DNA of 64,000 bases from Agrocybe praecox (taxonomy: Eukaryota > Basidiomycota > Agaricomycetes > Agaricales > Agrocybaceae). Each line of letters begins with the position of its first letter. Within the stretch, counting starts at the first letter, position 1. A program made the position numbers and the translations under genes. Shown piece after piece: positions 20,401 through 31,639 of the stretch. The notes beneath the pieces were generated by a model, which had not been told where the DNA came from, searched no databases, and saw nothing but the letters and a program-made list of their open reading frames with translations. The stretch covers positions 1 through 64,000 of the forward strand of contig OZ024847.1 in NCBI GenBank assembly GCA_964017145.1, given 5' to 3'.

Positions 20401-22596
20401 ATCCTAGACGAACATGAGAATGAGATCCAAGAAAAGAAACCAATGTCATACCTGGTTCGAAGTTAGAAGGGGCGTCGCAGTTGCAATAATTCGAGCATAA
20501 CAAAGTTCTCCCAATGCGAGCGCAGCAGCATGTTTTGTATCGTTTCTAAATTCATGGGCCTCATCTATGGTGACAGAGAGGAATTTGAGCGAAAAAAGTG
20601 TTGTTGGAAGGTTGGTATTGTGCTTGGCTGTCTTCGGACGCGGCGCCCAAGGCAATCTTCCGCGAGTAACTTTTGGGGCACGATGAAGCTTCGCATAATC
20701 GCTGCGGATAGCCTGAATATTCAAACATAAGTATTGTGATCGACATAATATATATAATTGGACATACCGAATGTGGGGCAAGGATGATTCTATTAGTTGA
20801 ATGGAGTGATGCTTTGAAAGGTTCCCAAAAAGTAGATTTTGCATCTTTCCCGGACGAATAAGTGAAGATATCAGCGGCACCTGGCTTGAATAAAACTCGG
20901 AGCTCCGATTCCCATTGACCGAGAAGGGTTCCGGGGACAACGATGAGATGAGGAAGGTTCGGCAGAACCTTAAGGTCTCGAAGGAAAGGTCGAGATTCTA
21001 TAACATCGGTGAGGACAGAGTCTGAAGAAAGCTCTTATCAAACTTACGAATTATAGGTGGAAGTGGCAGTTTCTGTTGTTGACGCATTACAAGGTCCATT
21101 AAAAAGGCAATTGTGGTGATTATTTGATATGTTTTTCCGAGACCGACTTCGTCGGCCAGCAATACGCCGAGAGTGTGTTCAGCAGGTTGCTCCGAGAAAA
21201 GTTTGCGAATAATGGCATGGATGCCTGCAAGTTGATGCCAGTGCAACTTCAAAGGGAAAAGGTTGGGATCCAGTCTCTGTGGGTCCTTCTCCTTGAAAAG
21301 TTGTTGCGTTTCCGGTGTCCAGGCGTTCAAGCTATGAGCGTGACGGAATTTGTTGAATATAATGGGAATTCCTTGGCGAAAGCCCAAGGCGCGAGTTAAC
21401 TGGTCATATGGCATAGACGCCTCGACATCGACACCGGAATCCCCGTTGTCGGCAAAGGGAATATGCAACGTGGGTTGAGAATCAATAATCGGCCCTACGT
21501 CGTCATCGTCGTCTGCCGAATTGACGAAGAAATCGTGGTATAAGTTCAAGATTTCCTGTACATCTTCTTGCTTTGCCAAAAGCTGAAGTGCCTCCCGCTT
21601 GACGTTGCATAACTCTTTTGGGAGTGGTCAACAATAATGAAAGACGGCAAGATGGTCGTAACGTACTTTTCTGGCCTACTTTCTCTGGTTTATTTTGGCG
21701 CACGGCCTTGGTTTTAATGCGAGCTCCAAGTCCAGCCATCAGAGTGTTGAGCTCGTCCATAATCTCTGCGACGGCGTCTTGATTTTCTTCATTCTCGAAT
21801 AAGTCAGCAATATTCTTCCACCGACGAACACTGGAAATTACAGAAGTAATCTTCTGCTTCGTAAGGTGATCCCGGTCAAGGTCTGAAGAACGGTAAGATG
21901 ACGTAGAGAAGAAACGAAGAAAGCAGCAGCGTACCTTCGAAAGCGACTCGAGTAGATGCTTCAAGGGCAGCAAGTCTCTTTTTCGAACGTCCAAGTTTTC
22001 TGACCTGATTCGCCCATGTTAGTTGGGCAAGCGCCTGAAGCGGTCCGCGTAATTCATATTTAACGTGATCTATGTCATCGATAGCGTCCTCTCCGAATAA
22101 AGCGAGAGCTATCTGGTCCAGGATTCCGGGTAAGTAACTCGCGGCAACCTATGAAGTAAGGGTAAGAACAGTTTCGCTCACGAAACAAAATTTAACGCAC
22201 CGATTTGTTTGAAATGTTATTCATTTTATATATTGTGATAGGATGGGTTTTGGTGCGAGTAAAGATTTCGATAATAATAGGGTGAATCTTCCATTTGGGC
22301 AAATTGTCATTCACCCAGGAGCGCCAAAACAGACGGCCGGGAATTTCCCCTCCTGCTGTTTTCGAGGCAGCAAACCTGATTTTAGCCTCCTCGCCCACAA
22401 TGTTATTGTACCTCGCAAAGTAGGCCGCGACATTGTCAGCATCCGTTCGGGTCCACCCAGAAGGCAGCAGCGCATCGTCGGCCGGAAAAAGACCATGTCG
22501 AACTTCAGTTATGTCCTGCCAAACTTGGAAGTTCCATGGGGCTCCACCAGCAAGGTAAAAATCTGTCAAAGCACCGCTGGCGGTTTGACTCGGCAT
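17461..22596 (-). CDS. SNF2-family DNA-dependent ATPase, 15 exons
   Basis: Spliced exons (minus): 22596-22201, 22148-21935, 21882-21667, 21614-21048, 20997-20768, 20712-20452, 20403-20009, 19956-19575, 19517-19344, 19274-19091, 19032-18217, 18154-18083, 18032-17754, 17703-17608, 17555-17461. All phases agree and give 1458 residues. The full SNF2 helicase set is present: LADEVGLGKT (about 430), PHLIVVPGTLLGQWESEL (motif Ia), TIDEAHEFRN (about 590), ATATPLL (about 618), GGIGLNLA (about 930) and RQIRGRVHRQPQQ (about 956). Such motors move along DNA and remodel chromatin. The N-terminal 400 residues match no domain I know. The C-terminal 450 are acidic, Ser/Pro-rich and basic at the end (KPSTKGKKKV), likely disordered. 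The start is the first ATG after an in-frame TGA. It looks fully functional, inside a repeat island. Confidence 0.9.
18740..18961 (-). repeat. In-frame 111-bp tandem duplication in the SNF2 gene
   Basis: Two nearly identical 37-codon copies (VQEEAEVAKKSKKPKKTKKQ and following) in exon 11. They differ by one residue in the part compared (TANVDS versus TADVDS). The duplication keeps the frame and lies in a lysine-rich, probably disordered linker. Confidence 0.85.
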
Positions 22597-23047
22597 TCAG
22601 CTGGGATTCCAATGGAGTCGGGGATGTAAAGAACAGGGGGGAGATAAATAACAATGCGAAGGTCCTTCGTTGGGTTTATATATTACGGTGGTCGGTAGAG
22701 AGAAGCCGATTAGGGCATTAAAATTTGAAGGAAGATCGGGACCAGCATGCGCCCATGTCTTAGTGCCAGATGGGCTTCATCTGAGAACGATGAAAATTGA
22801 GATTTCAGGGTCAGAGCAAGAGCGAGTGGATCGTCGGTAGTCATGCGGCGATGAGATTGGAAGTAAGACCGGAGTAAAACCTGAACTTCGGTAGAATGGA
22901 GATGAAAGGAGGTACGGAGTAGCCTGGGCTTGGAGAAAGTGGAACTCTCGTGGATATTTCGCAAATGTATAAGCGATTAGGGTTTTCTGGGCCAGAACGA
23001 GATTTTGTATTGGACTTGAAGGAGAGGATGAGGAGGGGTAGAGGAGG

Positions 23048-23125
23048 GCAGACGCAGGCGCAAAGCGCCTACTTCTGACATACGACCACCGCTACGTAGG
23101 TGCAAAGCGCCTACTTAGCAGGATC
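23048..23125. repeat. Double hairpin, GTAGGCG family, third copy
   Basis: AGGCGCAAAGCGCCT is a perfect 6-bp stem. Next to it GCTACGTAGGTGC..GCGCCTACTTAGC repeats the pattern. Related to 1769-1838 and about 13434-13504, but here between two genes and not next to an array. Confidence 0.7.
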
Positions 23126-23274
23126 GTAGTGGAGGTTTGAACAGTAAAGGAAATGGATCACGACTGCCAGTCGCCAGATTTGGCCACGTTTGCCGAAGTC
23201 TCGTGATGTTCGGCAAATCCCGCCACTGTATCTATGCACCGCCTTCAACCTCTCCTTTCTTCTTCGACTTTCAG

Positions 23275-23301
23275 CGACGTACGAGCTTTGCTTATACGTC
23301 G
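23275..23301 (+). repeat. Hairpin 2 with CGACGTA/TACGTCG stem
   Basis: CGACGTA, core CGAGCTTTGCTTA, TACGTCG: a 7-bp stem different from the array copies with almost the same core. It stands alone, without hairpin 1 or the intron-like segment. Confidence 0.8.
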
Positions 23302-23323
23302 TTGTTTGTCCAACATTCTCTTT

Positions 23324-23352
23324 CCTGCGTACTAGCTGTGCTTATACGCAGG
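23324..23352 (+). repeat. Hairpin 2 with CCTGCGTA/TACGCAGG stem
   Basis: CCTGCGTA, core CTAGCTGTGCTTA, TACGCAGG: an 8-bp stem that again differs from its neighbour 22 bp upstream while staying fully paired. Confidence 0.8.
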
Positions 23353-23806
23353 AATACAGCTATCTTTTTCAACGCATCCGATGGGACTAAGCATCCATCG
23401 ATTTCTAACGAAACCGAAACGTGGCTTATCCATCCCTGCTCCTCAAGTACTTTCCGCGATCGCGATTGTTACTGTCATCCACGATTTCCTTTTCTGCGTA
23501 CTAGAAACGGTTATACGCTAGAATTCCGCCATCTTATTTCAAATTATCCGATGGGACTAAGCATTCGTCAATTTCCGTCACAACCCAAGTACATGGCATA
23601 TCTATCGCCGTTACCCAAGCACCTTTGGACAACCGCCACTATTTCTCTATCCAAGTGTCAATCTACCATGAACGTCCTTATTATTCCTTTTCTGGGATAG
23701 TATAAAATTGCAAGCCCTGACCGCCTGTTCTGTCAAACCTCAATTCTATTCATCGGACTGTCCTTTTCCATCTCCCTGCGAAAACAACTCGATCGCCTAC
23801 ACTCTA

Positions 23807-24205
23807 CTCTCGTTATCCTTTCTCTCTGTACCCAGATAGGCCGAAACCCAAACGCGACGCACTCTGGACGGAAGCCTTGATGGAGGACGAATTCATCCGA
23901 TTTTTATTAGCGAAAATTTCCCTCCCAACCCGAAGCAGTGAGTTTCTCCGTATATCCTCAATTACATTTTCTCATTTCACAATTCAAAGGTTGCGGGTAC
24001 GCATTCACTCTCGTTATCCTTTCTCTCTGTACCCAGATAGGCCGAAAACCAAACGCGACACACTCTTGGCGGAAGCCCTGCTGGAGTACGAATCCATTCG
24101 TTTTTATTAGCGAAAAATTTCCCTTCCAACCCGAAGCAGTGAGTTTCTCCGTATATCCTCAATTACATTTTCTCATTTTACAATCCGAAGGTTGCGGTTA
24201 CGAAT
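23807..24205 (+). repeat. Tandem duplication of about 195 bp
   Basis: Two copies sharing CTCGTTATCCTTTCTCTCTG, TACCCAGATAGGCCGAAA, AACCCGAAGCAGTGAG and CCTCAATTACATTTTCTCAT. The first starts near 23807 and the second near 24007. Part of the upstream region of the 847-residue gene. Confidence 0.8.
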
Positions 24206-24725
24206 TCATACGGCTACCAATATGTGTCTATCTCAAATCTACCGTTTCCCTTACTGTCTAATTCGATCTATGTTCTCTGAGGATTAACACCTGCCTCGTA
24301 GTCTTGTTCTCGTCCTCTTCAACCGCATCTCCCTGTTTATCTTATTCATATCTTTATCGATCAATCTTTTGTCATGGGTCCTTCGCTTTGAGCTGTGCTA
24401 AGCGATATCGAGCACAATCTCCTCGAAATTAAATGTCTTCCATTTTCTCCAACATCAGACTAGATCCCGCCACGTTCGGTGGTTATCTCTGTGCATGGAA
24501 TGGAGCTGCTCAATCACCTCATCCAATTCAATCCCCTTTCCCGTGCCACCGACTTTTGGGTGTATGGCTTTGAAGATGCCTGTACGGGAATATTGTTTCA
24601 CGAAACACGCCGCCTAATTTAACCTCCGTAATTTGGGTCTCTTCCCTAACCCTCTTTCCAGACCAACTAAGTCCTCAACGCCAACAACACCGTCCTCTTG
24701 TTGCATTCGACACATTTTCAGTATA

Positions 24726-27384
24726 ATGGATCGCCCTCTTGTTGTTTACAGCGTAGACGACTTTGTTAAGAAAGCCGATACCTTGCTAGCAACGAAACCT
24801 CAATTTGTACAATTTGTACTGTGCGGTCAGCGTGCGGATGGACATTCTGCAGTTCTAGATCCCTTACGAAATCGCGTCAGTCAAGCACAAGATCTTCAGT
24901 GTACGAGGGACTATGATTCCATCCTGGGAATCGATGAACATATTCGCGTTCGTAGTGCACTGACGCTGTATGTCGTTGGGAAAGCAGAGGACGTCCTCAG
25001 GAAAAATATTCATATTACATATAGCTGGGTACGTCGATCAAAGCTCAGTGTTTTTAATTTTCTAATCAACCATGAATTCCTGTGCAGGGAACAAACACGG
25101 TTCCGGTCCACAAAATACCCAATATATGCCTCGGAAAATGGACCATCCATTCCCTTCTTCGGGTTCTCATTCCCGGTCTTTATACCGAGGCCGGAAACCC
25201 CTCTATTAGCAAGGAGGACCTGACTGTATTCTACGAAAAAGGATTGTATCCTGCCGTACGTTCTTTGATGGGACACAGGTCCGAATGGCCAGCAACGGTG
25301 GATGCAGAGCTCTTTCGCGCGAGGGGTTCGAATGGTCGGCTGGCACTTCAAACCAAGGAATTTCCAGCGCACATGGTCTCACGGTTAGGAAACAGAATTC
25401 GCGAAAAATTGGTTACGAACGGAGTATTATGGGGTGAAAGCCTCGTTTTCTTACACCAAATTCGCGGGACAAAAAACAGCACAACCCATCCACTGTCTGG
25501 TCATCCATCGGAACGGGCATTCATGCATTTTTTAGATGACAACGACCTCGAGATTGATGAGGTTATGCAACGTGGGAACTGGTGGGTTGACGTTGGGCTT
25601 CAGGTGTCCTCTCGCGCCGGAGATTGTCTGGCCTGGAGGACCGATTCTCATCCTCACATTGTTGGCAGGACTCTCGGGATTACGGACGTCCGAGCAGACA
25701 AAATAACTCGCATTTCGAGCAGCAAGTATACTCGCGATATGACCGCTCATATGCCTGCGGTTTCTGGATGTCGAATTACACCAGGGGCCAGAAGCGAAGG
25801 AGACATGAAAGCTCGTTACCTGCAGCTTTATCTCACTGACAAATCGGCCACTGCGCACAAGGAGAACGTACATCACGCTAAATTCATTAGCGGCAAGGAT
25901 ATCTTGAATAAAAAGTCCGTCGACTACATAACAAATTTGTACGATCTCTATTCCACGTCTAGCCTCGTCATGCAATCGAACGCTCGAGCCGAAGTACGCG
26001 TACCAGTTGAACACTTCGCTAAACCCTTCATGCAAGTGAGCCCGACTTTGCTGCAGCGTTCTCTTATAACTGTCTCAAAGGTTTCTTGGTGGTAAGTCGA
26101 CTACATTTTTTATTCATTTTTTACCTCAATCTCATGCCAATATATAGGGGACTCAAAGCGTTTCGTGCTCTAGCATACCAGTACATACTCGATGCAATGG
26201 AAACAGCACCGACTAGGTACCGTTACAAAGACGAGGCTCTTCTTCTTGCTGCCTCTGCTCCGTGGTTCCTCAATTCCCTGCATTCGACACCCGACCTTGG
26301 CCAGTCAAGCCGCGATCTCCTCACTGCCATACTCCCCCATATTGAAAGAGTTGGTGCCGACCTCGACGTCTTACCTTTCTTGGTGTCAACTCGTCGACGC
26401 CAAGGACATTCCGAGTCTGATTCTGACTTGGACGACGAATCAGGAGACTCGGACGACTCGAATACAGCTCAAAATGTACCTCCACGTGGTGATACCGTCC
26501 CTGCTATCATACATGGGCTAGTCTTCCTTCGCGAGATAAGATATGGTCCGGAGTATCCTTCCCCTCGATTCCGCTCCAATCCCAAAATTTCCATCAAAGA
26601 CACAACATTCGAGTTTATCTTCGGCAAGAATCGCGAGGATATAGAGCAGGCCATGTATACCAACGACATGTTTCAGCACTCCAACCCAGATCGAGTTAAA
26701 AACAAAGTCCGTAGAACCACGGCTTATTTACCAGCCGATAACGAGCAACAGCTATTCCACCTTGGTGCTCGGGGGTTTGAGCTCGTTGCACCGCCAGTAG
26801 ATGTGGGCTCCGACAACGAGGATGAGGATGATGAGGTGGTCAATGATAATCTTCCCAAGGATATCGACAAGGAACTCACGAGATTATGGAAACAATTCCT
26901 TCTCGATTTGACAGAAAAGGCGCCCAACATGAGCTCTGCAGGAAGGCCCTCGTATTGTGTCCTCGATCGGGAACATCGCCTAGAGGTCAATGAAGCCACG
27001 TACCAAGACAGATGTCTTTCAAATTATTTCGTCCGTTGTCAATGGAGAATCGGGACTGAACAGGAATTTCGAAATGCGTTCAACAACTTATGGCCGAAAA
27101 AAGGAGAAGTGAAGTACGATGCCCAGAATTATAAAAACTGCCGATACTACGCGGAATGGGGACAGCTTCTCGACTGTATGCAGGACGAAGAAACGGTCGT
27201 AAACGTCAGACGAGCACTGAGGAAGCGCTTCAACCGACTGTTTTGGATACCTCACGCGCAGACCGACAGGATTTGGTGGACCAAGCTTGATACAAATAAC
27301 CCTGATCTATACACCCAGACAGGCGATCCACAGGCGTGTCCTCGAGTTCTTGTTCGCAACAAGCCTGAATGGGTCGATGTTTGA
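24726..27384 (+). CDS. Unknown 847-residue protein, three exons
   Basis: Join of 24726-25028, 25088-26091 and 26148-27384. The introns are 59 and 56 bp (GTACGT..GTGCAG; GTAAGT..TATAG) and the total of 2544 nt is in frame. Start MDRPLVVYSVDDFVKKADTL is the first ATG of the frame. The protein is globular in its first ~490 residues (GNWWVDVGLQVSSRAGDCLA). It then has an acidic linker (SESDSDLDDESGDSDDS, about residue 540), a second acidic run (DNEDEDDEVV, about 680) and a Trp/Tyr-rich C-terminal part ending NKPEWVDV. I recognise no enzyme motif. It is divergent from the SNF2 gene across a 2.1 kb region and lies between array blocks 5 and 6. Shared position with the other island genes suggests a common system. 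A role in chromatin or DNA transactions is inference only. Confidence 0.85.
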
Positions 27385-27429
27385 ATACTACGTGTCATAC
27401 TCTGTTATTAAAATTGTTATTAACTTTTC

Positions 27430-30400
27430 TAGGCCTTGGCCATCTTCGTATGTATTTCTTCAATGATGACTGCCTGATACTTCCTTCATCTTTCCACCAC
27501 CTGTGTTTTTTTTCTGGTCTTCCTTTCACCTTTTCTTATCGTACTAGCCCTGCTTATACGATATTTTGATTGATCCATATTGGACTCAGTATATGTAATT
27601 TAATATCGAATTGTTAACTACGAGCTGATTACATCCACAGTTTCAACGACGATCTCTTCCCTTTCCTGACGCACGCTGAGTGTCAGCCTGCCTGCTGCTT
27701 CTTGCGTCTTCCTACCGCCTTTTTTTTTGGACTTTGACCTTTGGTTATCGGGTTAGCTCTGCTTATACGACATTTTGACTGGTCTACATTGGGCTCTGTA
27801 AGTGTAATTCAATATATGATTCTCAACTACGAGCTGACTCCTTCCAGTCTCGCCGATGATCTCGTCTCTTACCTGGCGCTCGCCGACTGTCAACCTGCCT
27901 GCTGCTTGTTTCATATTTCCACCGCTCGTGTTTTAGTTTACTTTCGCCCTTATCGTACTAGCTCTGCTTATACGATACTTTGGGTGTTGGATACTTGACT
28001 CAGTACGTTCAAGGTTATATACGATTCTCAACTACACACTTACGCCGTCCACAGTCTCGAAGACGATCTTGTGTATTTTCCAGACGCTCGCCGACGGTCG
28101 ACCTGCTTGATTGCCTTTCGCGTCATTTTGGTTTTATTTTTTCCACCGGTTTCGTACTATACGATACGTTGGCCGGAGTATAATCAACTCGGTCGCTTGT
28201 CGAGCATCAACCCTCATGGGTTTCCTTTCCTCTGTCCACCGCCTGTACTTTTTGTTACATCTCTTTTGGCACTGTGCTTCGCACCAGCTCTGCTTATATA
28301 TTCGACTCGGTATGTGTACTTCACTTTACACCCACGATCTAATTCTGATCCTTTGCACACTTTTCCAGACCACGTAATCCCTTTCTCTGGCGCTCTCCGA
28401 GGGCCATGCTTCACGCTTCTTCTTTCCTCTAGTCTTCCTTCCACCTGGTCTACCTTGCTCCTTGCGGTCGCTGTACTAGCTTTGCTTATGCGGCGATTTC
28501 ACTGACCTCCATCTAAACCGCCGCCTGGCACAAGGTCTATCCTTCTTGCTTCATTATGTTAATATTTTCGGATCGTCGTACTAGCATTGCTTATACGATG
28601 ATGCTGTTGCTTCCTTGTCTCGTATGATCATATTAAGGCCCCCAGTTGGCCACGGCAATTGCATCGTCTCCGACTGTGCTTGTTGGTTAGACGTTGCTAA
28701 GCCGCACATTTCGCTGTGCCCTGGTCCTTCCTTGGCTTCTTTGTTTCTTTCCTTCTCAGTTGTGTAATTTCGTGGTATTGATTTAACCTTCGGCTCTGGA
28801 TTTATTTTCGTAGCATCAACCTCCTGGTTGCCTCTTCCATGTTCTTCCTATCAGCCTTTGGTTGTCGTACTACCTTTTCTTATATGGGTCATATATACCT
28901 GGATCCTCTTCCCTGATCCCCGCCGAGCATCAACCTGGCCGCCTCTTCTACTTATCGTACTAGCTCTGCTTATACGATATTTTGGATGATCTATATTCGA
29001 CTGGGCGTTTAATTTACGACGATCTCGTCTCTTACCTGGCCCTCGCCTTGCGTCAGCCTTAAGCTGCTTCTTCCATCTTCCCAGTGCCTATGTTTGTTTT
29101 TATTTCGCCTTTGGGTATCATGCTTATCCGATATTTTGCCCTATTTATATTGCACTCGGTATCTCACTGTAATTTACTATATGATTCCCATCTAGTACGA
29201 GTTGACTCCTTCCACAGTCTTGACGCCGATCTCTTCTCTTTGTCTGACGCTCTCCGAGCGTCAGCCTGCCCGCTGTTCTTGTACCTGCGCACGGCCTATG
29301 TTTTCTTTCGGTCGCCTTTGGTTTTCGTACTAGCTCTACTTATACGATCCTTTGGGCTGCGCATGTGGGATTCAGTATCACTCCGACCAGTCTTCGAGAA
29401 GATCTTCTCTCTTTTCCTGGCGCTCGCCGAGGGTCCGCCTACATGATTCTCTTTCTGTCTTTTTTATTTCTTTCTTCCACTGGTTTTCCTACTAGCTCTA
29501 CTTAGACGATCCTTTGGTTTTTGGATATTGGACTCGGTATGTTCAATTTAATATATGATTCCAAACCACGACCTTACTCTTTCCAAAGTCTCAACGACGA
29601 TCTCCTCGTTTTTTTCTGACGCTCGCCGAGGCTCAACCTGGGCGACACTCGTTCTATCTCTGCTTATACGATATTTTGGTGGATTTATATTGGATTTAGT
29701 AAGTGTAATTTAATTTCTGATTGTTAACTATGAGCTGACTCCTTCCACAGGCTCGACACTAATCTTTTCTCTTTTCCTGACGCTCGCCGAGGGCCTGCCT
29801 GCCTGCTGCTTCTTTTATCTTTCCACCGCCTACTGTCTTTCGGTATGTGTAATTTGAAATGTGCTTCTGACCTTCAAACTTACTCCTCGCACAGTCACAA
29901 CGTGAATCTCGTCCCTTACTTGATGCATGCTGAGCGTCAACACACCCACTGCTCTTTGCATCTTTCCACCGCCTATGTTTTCATTTATTTCCGCCTTTAG
30001 TCGTCGTACTAGCTTTGCTTATACGATGTTTTGGCAGATGGAGAAACTTTCTCTTGCTTTGGTTATACGATAGTCTCAAAAGACCGTCTCATGCTTTTCC
30101 GTGGCGCTCGCCGAGCGTCAGGCTTCGTGGATCTTCTTCCCTCTGTGCGCCTTTTTTTTTTTACTTCTCTTTGCCCCTGGGTTTCGTACCAGCTATCTTG
30201 GTATGCGTACTTCACTTTAGACCCATGATTTAATCCTGATACATGTCATACTTTTCCTGACCACGTAATCCCTTTCTTTGACGCTCTCCGAGGGCCATGC
30301 TCCATGCTTCTTCTTTCCTCTATCCTTCTTTCCGCCTGGTCTACCTTGCTCCTTGCGGTCGCTGTAAACTTCAGATCGTCGTACTAGTATTGCTTATACG

Positions 30401-31500
30401 ACGATCCTCATTCTTCCTTGTTTCGTATGATCATATGAAGGCCCTCAGCTGGCCACGGCAATTGCATTGTCTCCGACCGTGCTTGTTGGTTGAGACGTTG
30501 CTATGCCGCACATTTCGCTGTGCCATGGCCCTTCCTTGGCTTCTTTGTTTCTTTCCTTCTGAGTCTGACCTGTGTACTTTCGTGATACTGATTTTATTTC
30601 CGCATCTGGATTTTACATCCATATTTATAGCGTTAACCCTACCGTACTAGCTTTGCTTATACGATATTTTGGTTGATTTCCGTCGAACTAGGTAAGTTCA
30701 ATTTTATATATATTTCGCAACGGCTAGCTGACTGCTTCTACAGCTTCGACGACGATCTCGTCTCCTACTTGACGCTCGCCGAGCGCCAACCTGCACTATT
30801 CTCCTTCCATATTTACATTACCTGTGTTTCCTCTACTCGTCTTCGTTTCATCTTTCACTTTTCGTACTAGCTCTGCTTATACGATACTTTCGGTGACCTA
30901 TATTATACTCAGCATGTTCAACTTGATATATGATTCTAAATTGCGAGCTGACTCCTCACACAGCCTCGACGCCGATTTCGTCTCTTTCCTGACGCTCGCC
31001 GACGGCCAGCCTGCTCGCTGCTCGCTGCTTCCTGCATTCTTCCACCGCCTTTGTTTTCGTTTTGCTTTCGCCTTTGGTTATCATACTAGCAATGCTTATG
31101 CGATAACCTTCCTGATCTATATTCAACTCGGTACGTTCAATTTTATACATGAGTCTCATCTACAAGCTTACTCCTAACACAGTCTCCCCAATGATCTCTT
31201 CTCTTTCCTGACGCTCGCCGAGCGTCAACCTGCCAAATTCTTCTTTGATTTTTCTACCCAACCTGTGTTATTCTTCTTCCACCCTCCACCATGTATAATT
31301 TTTTTCCTACCTTCCTTTCACCTGTTAGTCATCGTACAAGCTGTGCTTATACGAATCATAAACCTGCTTTTCCTGAGCCTTTCTGACGCCCAATCTGCGC
31401 CTTTCTGCTGCCATCTTTTCGCCGCCTCGCTTTCATCCCTTCTTTTTCTTCCTGTTCCTTTTGGGTTTTCGAACCAGTGTTGCTTATGCGATATTCCTTG
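27430..31500 (+). repeat. Hairpin-array block 6 (plus orientation)
   Basis: The longest block, about 17 units. Hairpin 2 occurs near 27540, 27955, 28955, 29325, 30003, 30640, 30855 and 31085, hairpin 1 in most units, and outer-end segments at 28560-28760 and 30365-30560. It contains the duplicate of 6230-6700 (at 28020-28520) and the inverted partner of 20-440 (at 30052-30470). Two outer ends within one block suggest at least two element copies fused head to tail. Units decay towards 31500. Confidence 0.8.
30374..30406 (+). repeat. Long-stem hairpin 2 copy
   Basis: GATCGTCGTA, core CTAGTATTGCTTA, TACGACGATC, identical to 15288-15320 and to the inverse of 88-120. Confidence 0.85.
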
Positions 31501-31639
31501 TAGTTATGTTATCTTTCCATGTGTAGTGGTCAAACGCAGAGCTTTCGTTTTAATCATGTCACATATTACTCTCTTTATATTTCTATTGTGCCATATATGT
31601 GTTACGTCTGACTAATTTTCTATTGTACCACATATGAGT

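Larger units (their letters stand above)
22640..24725. promoter_or_regulatory. Divergent intergenic region with hairpins
   Basis: About 2.1 kb between the divergent starts of the SNF2 gene and the 847-residue gene, so it should hold both promoters. It contains a GTAGGCG-family double hairpin (23048-23125), two hairpin-2 copies (23275-23301, 23324-23352), a decayed third near 23505 and a tandem duplication (about 23807-24205). A 47-codon frame starts at ATG near 24433 (MSSIFSNIRLDPATF) and may be an upstream ORF. A promoter function is inferred from position only. Confidence 0.45.
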
